A stretch of DNA of 42,825 bases from Acidobacteriaceae bacterium (GTDB taxonomy: Bacteria; Acidobacteriota; Terriglobia; Terriglobales; Acidobacteriaceae), in contig PLBE01000220.1 of NCBI GenBank assembly GCA_003134435.1, positions 1 to 42,825 on the forward strand, given 5' to 3'. The notes beneath the pieces are model-generated. The model saw only the letters and a list, made by a program, of their open reading frames with translations, was not told the origin of the DNA and searched no databases. Positions within the stretch are counted from its first letter, which is position 1, and each line of letters begins with the position of its first letter. Positions 7,693-15,673 of the stretch are shown in pieces. Both the position numbers and the translations under genes were made by a program.

Positions 7693-8378
7693 ACCGTTAC
7701 CGATGCCCCTTCTGGAATCATCTGATACCCCACTCCGCGCACCGTGTGTATCAACGAGGGCGAGAACCCGTCGTCCACCTTGCGCCGCAGATAGTTAATG
7801 TAAACATCCACCACGTTGGTAGTGGAATCGAAGGTCAAGTTCCACACGTGTTCAATGATCATCGCTCGCGTCAGCCGCCGTCCCGCATTCCGCATCAGGT
7901 ATTCCAGCAGCGCGAATTCCTTGGTCGTCAATTCAATCGCGCGCCCGCCTCGCGCCACCTTACGCTCCACCCGGTCTAAGCAGAGGTCGCGAACCGTAAG
8001 CACCGATTCCGACGGCAGGTGGCTGCGCCGCAACAACGCCCGTGCCCGCGCGGCCAGTTCCAGAAACGAAAACGGCTTCATCAGATAATCGTCCGCCCCC
8101 GCATCCAGGCACTGCACCCGGTCTTCCACCCGGGTTCGCGCCGTCAGTATCATCACTGGCAGATTCGCCTTGCGCTGCCGCACGCTCTTCAGCACCGACA
8201 ACCCGTCAACCCCGGGCAGATTCAGGTCCAGCACCACCAGGTCGTAATCAACCTCCATCGCCATCGCCCGGCCCTGGTTCCCCTCGTGGGCCATATCCAC
8301 CGCGTGATATTCCGCCTCCAGTCCCTTCCGTATGAAATTGGAAAGTGCCACATCGTCTTCCACAATGAGAATTCTCAT
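7689..8378 (-). CDS. OmpR/PhoB-family response regulator
   Basis: This is a 229-residue transcriptional regulator. An N-terminal receiver domain (about 1-118) has acidic pocket residues Glu7/Asp8/Asp9, phospho-acceptor Asp51 in VVLDLNLPG, Thr in ILTAR and Lys in YLMKPF. A winged-helix OmpR-type DNA-binding domain (about 127-223) contains ELTTKEFALLEYLMRNAGR, TRAMIIEHVWN, VDVYINYLRRKVD and HTVRGVGYQM. All signalling residues are present, so it should be phosphorylatable. The gene precedes a degenerate kinase-like gene with a four-base overlap. The true phosphodonor may therefore be encoded elsewhere. A 209-base gap upstream, after glmM, should hold its promoter. Confidence 0.93.
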   Translation of the reverse strand: MRILIVEDDVALSNFIRKGLEAEYHAVDMAHEGNQGRAMAMEVDYDLVVLDLNLPGVDGLSVLKSVRQRKANLPVMILTARTRVEDRVQCLDAGADDYLMKPFSFLELAARARALLRRSHLPSESVLTVRDLCLDRVERKVARGGRAIELTTKEFALLEYLMRNAGRRLTRAMIIEHVWNLTFDSTTNVVDVYINYLRRKVDDGFSPSLIHTVRGVGYQMIPEGASVTV

Positions 8379-8587
8379 GAGCTCTTTCTAAAGTCGGCTA
8401 ACTCTGAACCGATTCTCATTCTCGGCGCGCTCATGCCCGCACACAAGATAACCAGCCCGTACAACGGGACGTACTTGCCAAGCCAGTCCAAGGAATTGTC
8501 AAAGGGAGTTGCACAACAGGTCAGCCACGGCAACTTCAAAATGCCGCGGCCCGCGTCTCTGCGGAACTTCGACTGCGAACGCTTCCT

Positions 8588-9973
8588 CTACGCGCCCAGC
8601 GCCGACTGAATCGCCGCCACGATCGATTCCGCCAGCCGATTCATCTGCTCCTTCGACTCCGCTTCAATCATCACTCGCGCTAAAGCTTCCGTGCCGGAGT
8701 ACCGTACGACCACTCGCCCATTTCCGGCCAGTTCCCGCTCTGCCGCTGCAATCGCCGCTTGCACCGCTGGAATCTGCGCTAACGGAGTCTTTTGCCGCAC
8801 TCGCACATTCCGAATGATCTGCGGAAACACCTTGAGATCGCTCACCAGATCCGCGAGCGGCTTGCCCGTTCGCGCCATCACCTCCAGCACCCGCAGCGCC
8901 GTCAGCAATCCATCCCCGGTAGTCGCATCTCCATCGCGAAACAGAATGTGCCCCGACTGTTCGCCACCCAGCGTAGCTCCCACCCGCTGCATCTCTTCCA
9001 GCACGTACTTGTCTCCCACATTGGCGCGCAACATCTGAATGCCCGAACGCTTGAGCGCCAACTCCAATCCCATATTCGACATGGTCGTGGCCACCACCGC
9101 GCCCTTGGCCAGCGCGCCCCGCGACTGCATCTCACGCGCCGCCAGCAGCAGCACCGCGTCCCCGTTCACCACTCGCCCCTCGGCATCGCAAAAAAGCGCG
9201 CGGTCGGCATCGCCATCGAAAGTCACACCCACATCAAAACGCTTCTGCGCATTGGCCCGTCCTTCCGCCACAAAGCGCGCCAGCCTCTCCGGATGCAACG
9301 CCCCGCAATTTTCGTTGATATTTTGCCCATCCGGTTCTCTGTGCAAAATCGTCGCCTCGATCTTGAGCCCGCGGAAAAGTTCCGGAGCCTCAGCCGCCGC
9401 CGCACCATTGGCGCAATCGACCGCCACCCGAAGCTGGCTCAGATCGCTCGTAACCCCTCCCGCCAGCCAGCCCACATAAGCGTGCCGCAACCCCTCCTCG
9501 CCGGGAAGACTCGCCGCCTCCGATGTGGACTCCGGCGCCGGAACCTGATCAGAATCCAGCAACGCAAAAATTTCCTTTTCAATCGCCAACTCGCGCGCAT
9601 CGGGAAGTTTGTAACCATCGCGCGAAAAAATCTTGATCCCGTTATCGGTCCACGGATTGTGCGACGCCGAAATTACCACCCCGGCATCGAACCCTTGCGA
9701 ACGCGCCAGGAAGGCCACCCCCGGAGTCGTAATCACTCCCGCACTGCGCGTTTCCACCCCCACCGACATCACCCCCTGCAGAAATCGATCCGCGATCCAG
9801 CAACTGGAGTTGCGCGTATCCTGCCCAATTACTACCCGCGCCTTGGCATTCGCGCGCACTAGATCGTGCCCCAGTGCCCGCCCAATCCAATAGACGCTGT
9901 CCCGCGTCAGCGGAAATTCCCCCGCTACGCCACGAATCCCGTCCGTGCCAAAAAGTTGTCTGGTTTGCGTCAT
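8588..9973 (-). CDS. glmM: Phosphoglucosamine mutase
   Basis: GlmM interconverts glucosamine-6-phosphate and glucosamine-1-phosphate on the route to UDP-GlcNAc and peptidoglycan. The 461-residue protein opens with QLFGTDGIRGVAGEFPL. It carries the phosphoserine loop ISASHNPWTDNGIK (Ser104), the metal-binding loop FDGDADRALF, the sugar loop GGEQSGHILF and the phosphate loop RYSGTEALARVM. It is the third gene of the cdaA-cdaR-glmM order, 132 bases after cdaR. No Shine-Dalgarno is visible before the ATG at 9973. Instead the leader is filled with inverted GTCGTTGG/CCAACGAC repeats that may fold over the start. Conserved linkage with the diadenylate cyclase fits the known control of CdaA by GlmM in Firmicutes. 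Confidence 0.96.
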   Translation of the reverse strand: MTQTRQLFGTDGIRGVAGEFPLTRDSVYWIGRALGHDLVRANAKARVVIGQDTRNSSCWIADRFLQGVMSVGVETRSAGVITTPGVAFLARSQGFDAGVVISASHNPWTDNGIKIFSRDGYKLPDARELAIEKEIFALLDSDQVPAPESTSEAASLPGEEGLRHAYVGWLAGGVTSDLSQLRVAVDCANGAAAAEAPELFRGLKIEATILHREPDGQNINENCGALHPERLARFVAEGRANAQKRFDVGVTFDGDADRALFCDAEGRVVNGDAVLLLAAREMQSRGALAKGAVVATTMSNMGLELALKRSGIQMLRANVGDKYVLEEMQRVGATLGGEQSGHILFRDGDATTGDGLLTALRVLEVMARTGKPLADLVSDLKVFPQIIRNVRVRQKTPLAQIPAVQAAIAAAERELAGNGRVVVRYSGTEALARVMIEAESKEQMNRLAESIVAAIQSALGA

Positions 9974-9978
9974 GAATC

Positions 9979-10103
9979 AGTCGCTGGTCGTTGGCCGCCA
10001 GTCGTTGGCCGTCAGTCGCCGTTTCGCATTCTGTCGTCCTTTTACAATTCGCGAACGACGATCAACCAGCGACGATCAACCAACGACGATCGGCAAACGA
10101 CTG
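9979..10103 (-). repeat. Inverted repeat cluster in the cdaR-glmM leader
   Basis: The left arm (9979-10019) contains GTCGCTGG, GTCGTTGG, GTCGTTGG and GTCAGTCGCC. The right arm (10052-10103) contains AACGACGATCAACC, AGCGACGATCAACC and AACGACGATC, ending in AAACGACTG. The two arms are made of mutually complementary heptamers and octamers. In the minus-strand transcript they could form several alternative hairpins ending about five bases before the glmM ATG. The right arm also shows a direct repeat with a 14-base period. Confidence 0.6.
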
Positions 10104-10105
10104 CC

Positions 10106-10792
10106 TCACTCCTTCTCGTCTCTCGAACCTTCCATAATAACCGTCACCCGAATCGGAGTGGGGTGTACAACTTGGATCAGAGGATCGGGAACATACGCCT
10201 GAGTCAGAAACGCCGCTCGCGTCATCGCTCCGCTGACGTCCACCGGATCCGTGGTCGCCGCCTCCACCGCATCAACCCGGCGGCGTGGCCCGGTAATCTC
10301 CACATTCGGCGGATCGGCGACCACTCTCGCCACTCGCACGCCGCTGGCAAAATTCCCTGTCACCCGCGGCCGCACCTCCACCACCCGCGTCTCCCGGTTA
10401 TCGAAGGAAAGATGAAATTGCCCCGGTATGATCTGTACCACTTCCACTTCCTGCGGCACGTGCACCTGCCCGCTGTTCAAATCAAAGGTCCGCTCTCCCG
10501 GATGAACCCCCGCCAGATCAATCTCCGTTCGCACATCCGAAGCCTGCAGCCGGTGAATCACCCGCTCCGGCCCTCGTATCCGCACCTGCGCCTCCGTGAA
10601 GCTGGCCGAATCGATCTCCAGGTTGTCGGGAAGATTGCGAAACTCCAGCGGCACTTTCATTTCCACTTCGGCTGGTGGATCGTGCGCCACCACCTGCCAC
10701 AGTCCGATCGCAAGCAGCACTGAAACCACTTTCAGCCAGAAATTGTGCAGGAACGTGCGCTGGAAAAAACTGCGCTGCGCCAAACTCGCCAT
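10106..10792 (-). CDS. cdaR: YbbR-domain protein, CdaA regulator CdaR
   Basis: This 228-residue inner-membrane protein has an N-terminal anchor (about residues 12-36, FLHNFWLKVVSVLLAIGLW) followed by YbbR-type beta-domains facing the periplasm. Typical phrases are VPLEFRNLPDNLEI, VRIRGPERVI and VEITGPRRRVDAVEAATTDPVDVSGA. In Firmicutes CdaR binds and modulates the diadenylate cyclase CdaA. Most homologues have several YbbR repeats; here I can make out about two. The ATG at 10792 follows the cdaA stop (10796-10794) after one base (TGA-G-ATG), which favours this start over an upstream in-frame codon at 10858 that would overlap cdaA. It ends in an acidic tail. Confidence 0.88.
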   Translation of the reverse strand: MASLAQRSFFQRTFLHNFWLKVVSVLLAIGLWQVVAHDPPAEVEMKVPLEFRNLPDNLEIDSASFTEAQVRIRGPERVIHRLQASDVRTEIDLAGVHPGERTFDLNSGQVHVPQEVEVVQIIPGQFHLSFDNRETRVVEVRPRVTGNFASGVRVARVVADPPNVEITGPRRRVDAVEAATTDPVDVSGAMTRAAFLTQAYVPDPLIQVVHPTPIRVTVIMEGSRDEKE

Positions 10793-10793
10793 C

Positions 10794-11666
10794 TCAGCCG
10801 TCCCTTCCTGAATCCTGCCTGCGGGAAACCTGTGAACTGGGCGGTTCTTCTTCGACAAAACTCTCCTCGATCGGAGTCGGCAGCGTGGGCGCCGGAGCGT
10901 AGCGGCGCAGCAGCGCGCTTAGCCGTTCGCGCAGGCGCTCCACCGTCAAGTCGCGCTCGATGCTCCCCGCCACCGCCATGCTGATCGTGCCTGTCTCTTC
11001 GGAAACAATGACCGCCACCGCGTCCGTCTCTTCCGTGATTCCAATTCCCGCCCGGTGACGCGTCCCCAGTTGCGTCGAAAGCACCGGGTTCATCGACAGC
11101 GGCAGAAAACACGCCGCCGCCGCGATGCGATCTCGTTGCACAATCACCGCACCATCATGCAACGGAGCGCTCGGGCGAAACACCGTCGCCAGCAGGTCAT
11201 ACGACAGCCTCGCATCCAGCGACACCCCGCTTTCGATATAAGTGCGCAGCCCGATCTCCCGCTCGATCACGATCAGCGCGCCCGTCTGGTTCTGCGAAAA
11301 AAGGTTCGCGGCCAACACAATATCGTCGTAAACATCAGCCACCGAACTCGAAGAACGCATCAGCGAAACCCGGCTCCCCAGGTTGGCCAGCGCATGCCGG
11401 ATCTCCGACTGAAATACCACGATCAGCGCAAACACCACATACGGCAGCAGCGTGCTCAACAGCCAGTTCAGAGTCCGCAATTCGCCCAGTCGCGCGAAAT
11501 AGAACGCTAGCCCGAGCGTTGCCACTCCGACCAGCATCGGCGCCGCCCGCGTGCCCCTTACCAGCGTCAGAAACTGGTAAATCAGGAACCCGACCAGCAA
11601 AACATCGATCACCGAAATGACCGGGATGTATGGCCAGGCCAGAAATGCTGCCAGAGGCGCCGTCAC
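10794..11666 (-). CDS. cdaA: Diadenylate cyclase CdaA
   Basis: CdaA makes the second messenger cyclic di-AMP from two ATP. The 290-residue protein has three N-terminal membrane segments (about 13-35, 42-58 and 65-85) and a DAC domain. The catalytic motifs are LHDGAVIV (Asp171-Gly-Ala) and GTRHRAGIGITEETDAVAVIVSEETG (Arg203-His-Arg). The C-terminus adds a proline/glutamate-rich, probably disordered tail (APAPTLPTPIEESFVEEEPP). The start is GTG at 11666 with GAGGA four bases before it. cdaR and glmM follow on the same strand, the arrangement known in Firmicutes, where cyclic di-AMP controls potassium and osmolyte transport and cell-wall balance. Confidence 0.96.
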   Translation of the reverse strand: MTAPLAAFLAWPYIPVISVIDVLLVGFLIYQFLTLVRGTRAAPMLVGVATLGLAFYFARLGELRTLNWLLSTLLPYVVFALIVVFQSEIRHALANLGSRVSLMRSSSSVADVYDDIVLAANLFSQNQTGALIVIEREIGLRTYIESGVSLDARLSYDLLATVFRPSAPLHDGAVIVQRDRIAAAACFLPLSMNPVLSTQLGTRHRAGIGITEETDAVAVIVSEETGTISMAVAGSIERDLTVERLRERLSALLRRYAPAPTLPTPIEESFVEEEPPSSQVSRRQDSGRDG

Positions 11667-11702
11667 CGTATCCTCATGTCGGAAGTTGATTCCGCCTTCA
11701 TT

Positions 11703-11734
11703 CTAATGCAGGGTCGCCCTAATGCAGGGTCGCC
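11703..11734. repeat. 16-bp perfect tandem duplication
   Basis: The unit CTAATGCAGGGTCGCC occurs twice head to tail (11703-11718 and 11719-11734) in the 111-base gap between xseA and cdaA. It is followed by a second short repeat, GGATTC-CTTCC-GGATTC. Position suggests the cdaA promoter/leader region, about 37-68 bases upstream of the GTG. It could be a doubled operator or simple replication slippage. Confidence 0.6.
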
Positions 11735-11777
11735 GGATTCCTTCCGGATTCGCCCCCGAACCCGAATCGGCCTTGGA

Positions 11778-13214
11778 CTAGGGCTCGCCCCGTTCCGTCG
11801 CGGTCACGCGCCCGCGAACCTGTCCTCGAGCCAAACGCGCCGACATCTCATCCCCAGCTTCGAATTGCTCCGCATCTTTCACCAGTTGCCCGTGCCCATC
11901 AAACACCAGCGCGTACCCGCGATTCAGAATCGCCAGCGGCGAAAGCGCCTCCAAACTTGCCGTCTCCCGATCCAGCGCCCCGCGGTTCTCCAAAAGACGC
12001 TTGCCCGTGGCCGCCGCCAGGCTCGCAACCAGGGCCGCTAACTGCTGTCGTACCGCCCCTAAACGCCGCCGCGCATCATAGTGCCGCACCGCCGCCGAAA
12101 CACTCTCCCAGCGCCGGTGACAGCGTTCCAGAAGTTGCCGTTCCGCTTTTTCCATACGAAAGCATTGTTCATCCACCCGCTGCTGCCGCCGACCGATGCC
12201 GTCCATCATCCGCGCGAACGCTCCATGCTGCGCCCGCTCCGTCAATTCCTGTCGCGCCATCAGCAGTCGATAGCGGATTCCGCGTTCCAATCGTCGATAC
12301 AACTCCTCCGCCTGCGCTTCAATCTCCTGGCGCGACCGGATCACCAGTTCCGCCGCCGCCGACGGCGTCGGCGCCCGCAAATCCGCTACAAAATCCACGA
12401 TCGTGAAATCCGTCTCGTGCCCAATCGCCGAAATCACCGGAATCCTCGACTCCGCCACCGCCCGCGCCAGTCCCTCATCATTGAACGCCGCCAGATCCTC
12501 CGCCGAACCCCCGCCCCGCGCAATAATGATGACTTCAACTCCCCCACCCTGGCGCGTGTCCTTATTCCGTAACTCCTGTTGCTCCAATTCCTGCTGCGGC
12601 AAATCCTCCTGAAAATAACGCAGCCCCGCCATCACCTCGCCCGCCGCCGCCTCTCCCTGCACCTGCGCCGGATAAATCACCACGTTCGCCGAGTGGTGTC
12701 GCCGCGCCAGAATGTTCAGAATATCCCGCAAGGCCGCCCCCTGCGGCGAAGTAATAATGCCGATCTTCCTCGGCAATGGCGGAATCGGCTTCCTCCTCGA
12801 CGCCTCAAACAAGCCTTCCGCCTGCAATCGCGCCTTCAATTGCTCGAATGCCAACTGCAATGCGCCCGCACCCCGCGGCTCCATGAATTCCGCCGAGATT
12901 TGCAGTTCGCCGCGCTCCTCATAAACCGTGATACGCCCGCGCACCGTGACCTGCAGCCCATTCTCGGGACGAAACCGCAGCAGCTTTGCCGACGACCTGA
13001 ACATCACCACCCGAATCTGCGCCGACTCTTCCTTCAGCGTGAAATACAAATGCCCGGAATCCGGAATGCGAAGATTCGAAATTTCCCCTTCCACCCAGCA
13101 GTCCGAATACTCGCGCTCGATATGCGTCCGTACCGCCGAGACCAGCGCCCGCACCGTCCAGACGCGCCGCTCCAGAGCGCGAAACTGAAACCCGAGTTGG
13201 TCCACCGAATCCAT
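11778..13214 (-). CDS. xseA: Exodeoxyribonuclease VII large subunit
   Basis: XseA is the catalytic subunit of exonuclease VII, which with XseB degrades single-stranded DNA into oligonucleotides. The 478-residue protein has an N-terminal OB fold (about 20-120; VEGEISNLRIPDSGHLYFTL, VTVRGRITVYEERGELQI). The catalytic core includes PRKIGIITSPQGAALRDILN, IIIARGGGSAEDLAAFNDEG and SAIGHETDFTIVDFVADLRA. A long coiled-coil region follows (about 295-400), then a C-terminal segment LAILNRGYALVF. Length is normal. No xseB lies next to it. The gene ends 111 bases upstream of cdaA on the same strand, so read-through into cdaA is possible. Confidence 0.95.
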   Translation of the reverse strand: MDSVDQLGFQFRALERRVWTVRALVSAVRTHIEREYSDCWVEGEISNLRIPDSGHLYFTLKEESAQIRVVMFRSSAKLLRFRPENGLQVTVRGRITVYEERGELQISAEFMEPRGAGALQLAFEQLKARLQAEGLFEASRRKPIPPLPRKIGIITSPQGAALRDILNILARRHHSANVVIYPAQVQGEAAAGEVMAGLRYFQEDLPQQELEQQELRNKDTRQGGGVEVIIIARGGGSAEDLAAFNDEGLARAVAESRIPVISAIGHETDFTIVDFVADLRAPTPSAAAELVIRSRQEIEAQAEELYRRLERGIRYRLLMARQELTERAQHGAFARMMDGIGRRQQRVDEQCFRMEKAERQLLERCHRRWESVSAAVRHYDARRRLGAVRQQLAALVASLAAATGKRLLENRGALDRETASLEALSPLAILNRGYALVFDGHGQLVKDAEQFEAGDEMSARLARGQVRGRVTATERGEP

Positions 13215-13256
13215 GTACTTTGACCGACAAACTTCAGTTTACTCGACCCTCTCGTA

Positions 13257-13280
13257 GGGACGAACGCCCTCGTCCGTCCC
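13257..13280. repeat. Intergenic GGACGA/TCGTCC palindrome
   Basis: The stretch GGGACGA-ACGCCC-TCGTCC-GTCCC pairs GGACGA (13258-13263) with TCGTCC (13270-13275) around a six-base loop. It lies between the divergent genes xseA and the cupin gene. Its style matches the hairpin at 15674-15693 and the shorter one at 36-52, which suggests one family of dispersed intergenic palindromes. The rest of 13215-13468 holds a TTGACA (13396-13401) without a convincing -10, and AGGAG ahead of the cupin start. Confidence 0.45.
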
Positions 13281-13468
13281 GCCCCGCTCGGCAGCGCACT
13301 CACCCCGGCCCTGCCTGCCGCTTCACCCGCCCCATCCAGAAGAGAACAACAGACTGCGCCACTGCCTGACGAAATCCTTCTGACGATATCCTCGGTTGAC
13401 ATCAGCAACTTCGCTGGAGTAGCGTGAGATGCCTTTTCGACAAATCCACTACCACATAGGAGAAAAAC

Positions 13469-13873
13469 ATGCGATTGCCAAGGGCAGTTTATGGAGCAGC
13501 GTTGTGCGTCTGTTTCAGCTCCATCCTCTCAGCGCAAGATGCGGCCAAGGTCGATGCCAAGCACTACACCGTCTTAAGCGAGAACGCGGAGGTCCGGATT
13601 CTGAAAGTGCACTATGGCCCCCACGAGAAGTCCGTCATGCACCACCATCCCGCGGGAGTTGCCGTTTTTCTCACCGACTCCAAGGCCCGCTTCACCTTTC
13701 CGGATGGAAAAACCGAGGACGTCGCTTCCAAGGCGGGCGATGCGCAATACACTCCGGCCGTCACTCACTTGCCAGAAAATCTGGGCGATAGCGGCATGGA
13801 TGTAATCGTGATCGAATTGAAAGGCCACGCCGCTAAGGCCGTGAAAAGCGAGATGAAGTCGGAGATGAAATAA
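13469..13873 (+). CDS. Secreted cupin-domain protein
   Basis: The 134-residue protein has a signal peptide (MRLPRAVYGAALCVCFSSILSAQ) and one small cupin barrel. Likely metal ligands are in the first cupin motif, VHYGPHEKSVMHHHPAGVAVFL, where several histidines cluster. The second motif is reduced (GDAQYTPAVTHLPENLG, one histidine). The tail KSEMKSEMK is a short repeat of no clear meaning. Small exported cupins of this kind are common in Acidobacteria and have no agreed substrate; dioxygenase-like or sugar-binding roles are possible. An AGGAG six bases before the ATG supports the start. It is monocistronic and converges with the adenylate kinase gene. Confidence 0.8.
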   Translation: MRLPRAVYGAALCVCFSSILSAQDAAKVDAKHYTVLSENAEVRILKVHYGPHEKSVMHHHPAGVAVFLTDSKARFTFPDGKTEDVASKAGDAQYTPAVTHLPENLGDSGMDVIVIELKGHAAKAVKSEMKSEMK

Positions 13874-13946
13874 GTCTTCTGCCGCTTCATGGGCGTCCCG
13901 CCAGCGTCCGGTTCAATCATGATACGGTGCCGAACCATTCCGCACG

Positions 13947-13980
13947 CCCACTCGTTCGCCAAAGCTCGCGAATGAGTGGG
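13947..13980. terminator. 13-bp hairpin between convergent genes
   Basis: CCCACTCGTTCGC (13947-13959) pairs with GCGAATGAGTGGG (13968-13980) with a single G-T mismatch around an eight-base loop. It lies between the 3' ends of the cupin gene (plus) and the adenylate kinase gene (minus). Position and stability suggest a bidirectional transcription stop or mRNA 3'-end stabiliser. Neither side has a T-run, so a classical Rho-independent mechanism is not assured. It could also be another dispersed palindrome. Confidence 0.5.
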
Positions 13981-13990
13981 TGCCCGCTCT

Positions 13991-14767
13991 TCAAGCGGCG
14001 CCAGCCGACAGCCGATCGAGTTTGTCCATGGTTCGCGCCGCGATCTCATCGGGCGTTCCCTGGGCAATAATCGGCAGCAGCAGCCCGAGATTCTTATAGA
14101 ACTGGATGAGGGGCGCGGTACTCCGTTCGTATGCTTCCAGTCGCACAGTAATCGACTCGGGACGGTCGTCTTCCCGCTGAAAAAGCCGTCCTCCGCAGTG
14201 ATCGCAGACGGACTCAACTTTCGGCGGGCGTTCGGTAGCGTGGAAGACTGCCTTGCATTTTTCGCAGGTGCGGCGGCCACTGAGCCGGCGGACAATTTCG
14301 TTTAGCGGCAGCTCGTAATTGACCACCGCCGTGAGCGAAAGCTTTTCCTTCTCCATCAACTCCTTCAAAGACTCGGCTTGGCCGAGCGTCCGCGGAAATC
14401 CGTCGAGGATAAAACCATTGCAGTGCAGCAGGCAGTGGCTGCGCTCGCGCACCATCTCCCACACCGTCGCATCCGGCACCAACTCCCCCCGGCGCATATA
14501 TTGCATCGCCTCCTTCATCGCCGGGGATTGATCGCAGTCGTTTCGCTTGCCCGCCGCTCGAAAGACGTCTCCGGTCGAAAGATGACAGGCAAACAAACGC
14601 TCTCTCAGGAATTCCGCCTGCGTCCCTTTGCCGACGCCCGGCGCTCCCAAAAGAATCAGTCGCCACGGGTTCTTGCGCTCTTCGGGGACATTCGAGCACT
14701 TCGCGGCGCCATCGGCCCCAGGCCCTTGCAACCACGCTAAGCGATCGTTCTTCATTGGCGTACTCAT
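13991..14767 (-). CDS. adk: Adenylate kinase with zinc-finger lid
   Basis: The enzyme converts ATP and AMP to two ADP. The P-loop is LLGAPGVGKGTQ, the AMP-binding part reads HLSTGDVFRAA and GFILDGFPRTLGQA, and the lid carries a four-cysteine zinc site (CEKC and CDHC). The C-terminal region ERSTAPLIQFYKNLGLLLPI fits the family. From the ATG at 14767 it has 258 residues, with about 35 residues before the P-loop where ordinary Adk has five or six. An earlier in-frame GTG at 14815 is possible; neither has a good Shine-Dalgarno. It is not in the usual secY-adk-map context, so it may be a second, specialised copy; compare with the genome's other adk. Confidence 0.85.
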   Translation of the reverse strand: MSTPMKNDRLAWLQGPGADGAAKCSNVPEERKNPWRLILLGAPGVGKGTQAEFLRERLFACHLSTGDVFRAAGKRNDCDQSPAMKEAMQYMRRGELVPDATVWEMVRERSHCLLHCNGFILDGFPRTLGQAESLKELMEKEKLSLTAVVNYELPLNEIVRRLSGRRTCEKCKAVFHATERPPKVESVCDHCGGRLFQREDDRPESITVRLEAYERSTAPLIQFYKNLGLLLPIIAQGTPDEIAARTMDKLDRLSAGAA

Positions 14768-15034
14768 GCCTATGAATTTACGCACTCGCGCGCCACTTGC
14801 AGTGACCGTTATCACATCGCAAATCCATAAGACACACCTGCTTACGGTCCGGATCCTTTCGTGAATCGCGCCGGGGGGCGGATGCCCCGTCCGGCATTAG
14901 CTCGCATAGAAACTGACGCCCTCGTCCCTCCAGCCAAGCCAAGCTCGGCGCCCGCCCGCGCCCACCTGACCTCGACCTCGCAATCACAGCAAGTAGCCCG
15001 CGGACCAGACTTCGATCCGGACCGGGAATCGGCG

Positions 15035-15598
15035 TCAACGCTGCGGATTCTGCTTCGTCAGTCCTCGTGCGATGGCCGCAAACAGCGGCGCTCCCCACGC
15101 TCCGATGGCCAGCAGCGATCCGAATAGAACGACGGCATCGATGCTCGACCGGCCCTCGCGCACGAAGTAAACGTCTTTCAGGTTGAGCCAAAGGGCGAAT
15201 TCATCCAGCGTCAGCGCCGCGCCCACCCCGTAAAGAATCGACATCAAGCGGCTCGCAAAGATCGACGAAGAGTCGCTGCCGTTGCCGAATTCGCACAGCC
15301 AGCCATAACCGACAGCCAGCAGAATCAGAATTCCCGGCACCAGGTGGTGAATGTGTCGCCCCTGCATGATGATGTAGTGAAAGGGCGGTATCTGGTGCGT
15401 GATGCAAAACACCATTCCCCGCACAATGCCAAAAGTCAGAAAAAAACTGACCGATGCCAGAAAAAGCCGCCGCCGCGGCCGGTCGGCGAGGTGATCGCGG
15501 ACAAGTGAACCCAGGCGAGTGCGATGCAGCAGCAAGAGCAAAAGCGCGATCATCGCCAGCAGAGTTAGAAGAAGAATCGCAGCGTCGTTCCAGTGCAT
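15035..15598 (-). CDS. Polytopic membrane protein, unknown function
   Basis: The 187-residue product has about five hydrophobic segments: residues 7-24, 45-65, 84-101, 116-132 and 155-175. Distinctive stretches are FHYIIMQGRHIHHLVPGILILL, with several histidines near a membrane face, and GVGAALTLDEFALWLNL. The combination of a histidine-rich loop and the LDEFALWL stretch recurs in uncharacterised integral membrane proteins of Actinobacteria and Acidobacteria. No enzyme activity is known to me; metal or haem binding by the histidines is only a guess. The gene stands alone on the minus strand, with 219 bases of gene-free sequence before the adenylate kinase start and 230 bases upstream. Confidence 0.75.
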   Translation of the reverse strand: MHWNDAAILLLTLLAMIALLLLLLHRTRLGSLVRDHLADRPRRRLFLASVSFFLTFGIVRGMVFCITHQIPPFHYIIMQGRHIHHLVPGILILLAVGYGWLCEFGNGSDSSSIFASRLMSILYGVGAALTLDEFALWLNLKDVYFVREGRSSIDAVVLFGSLLAIGAWGAPLFAAIARGLTKQNPQR

Positions 15599-15673
15599 GA
15601 GACATTAAACAACGATGCCGATCGGCCCCGCAAATCTCGCAGGCGCACCCCTCCGGTGAAGCACTAAGTGTGG

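Noticed and set aside
8792-9862. 356-codon plus-strand frame opposite glmM.
   Set aside because: The composition is that of an antisense shadow; glmM motifs on the minus strand are complete.
11667-11777. A cyclic di-AMP (ydaO-type) riboswitch upstream of cdaA.
   Set aside because: The 111-base gap is too short and lacks the conserved GGGGGA/GG-rich core of that riboswitch; only tandem repeats are visible.
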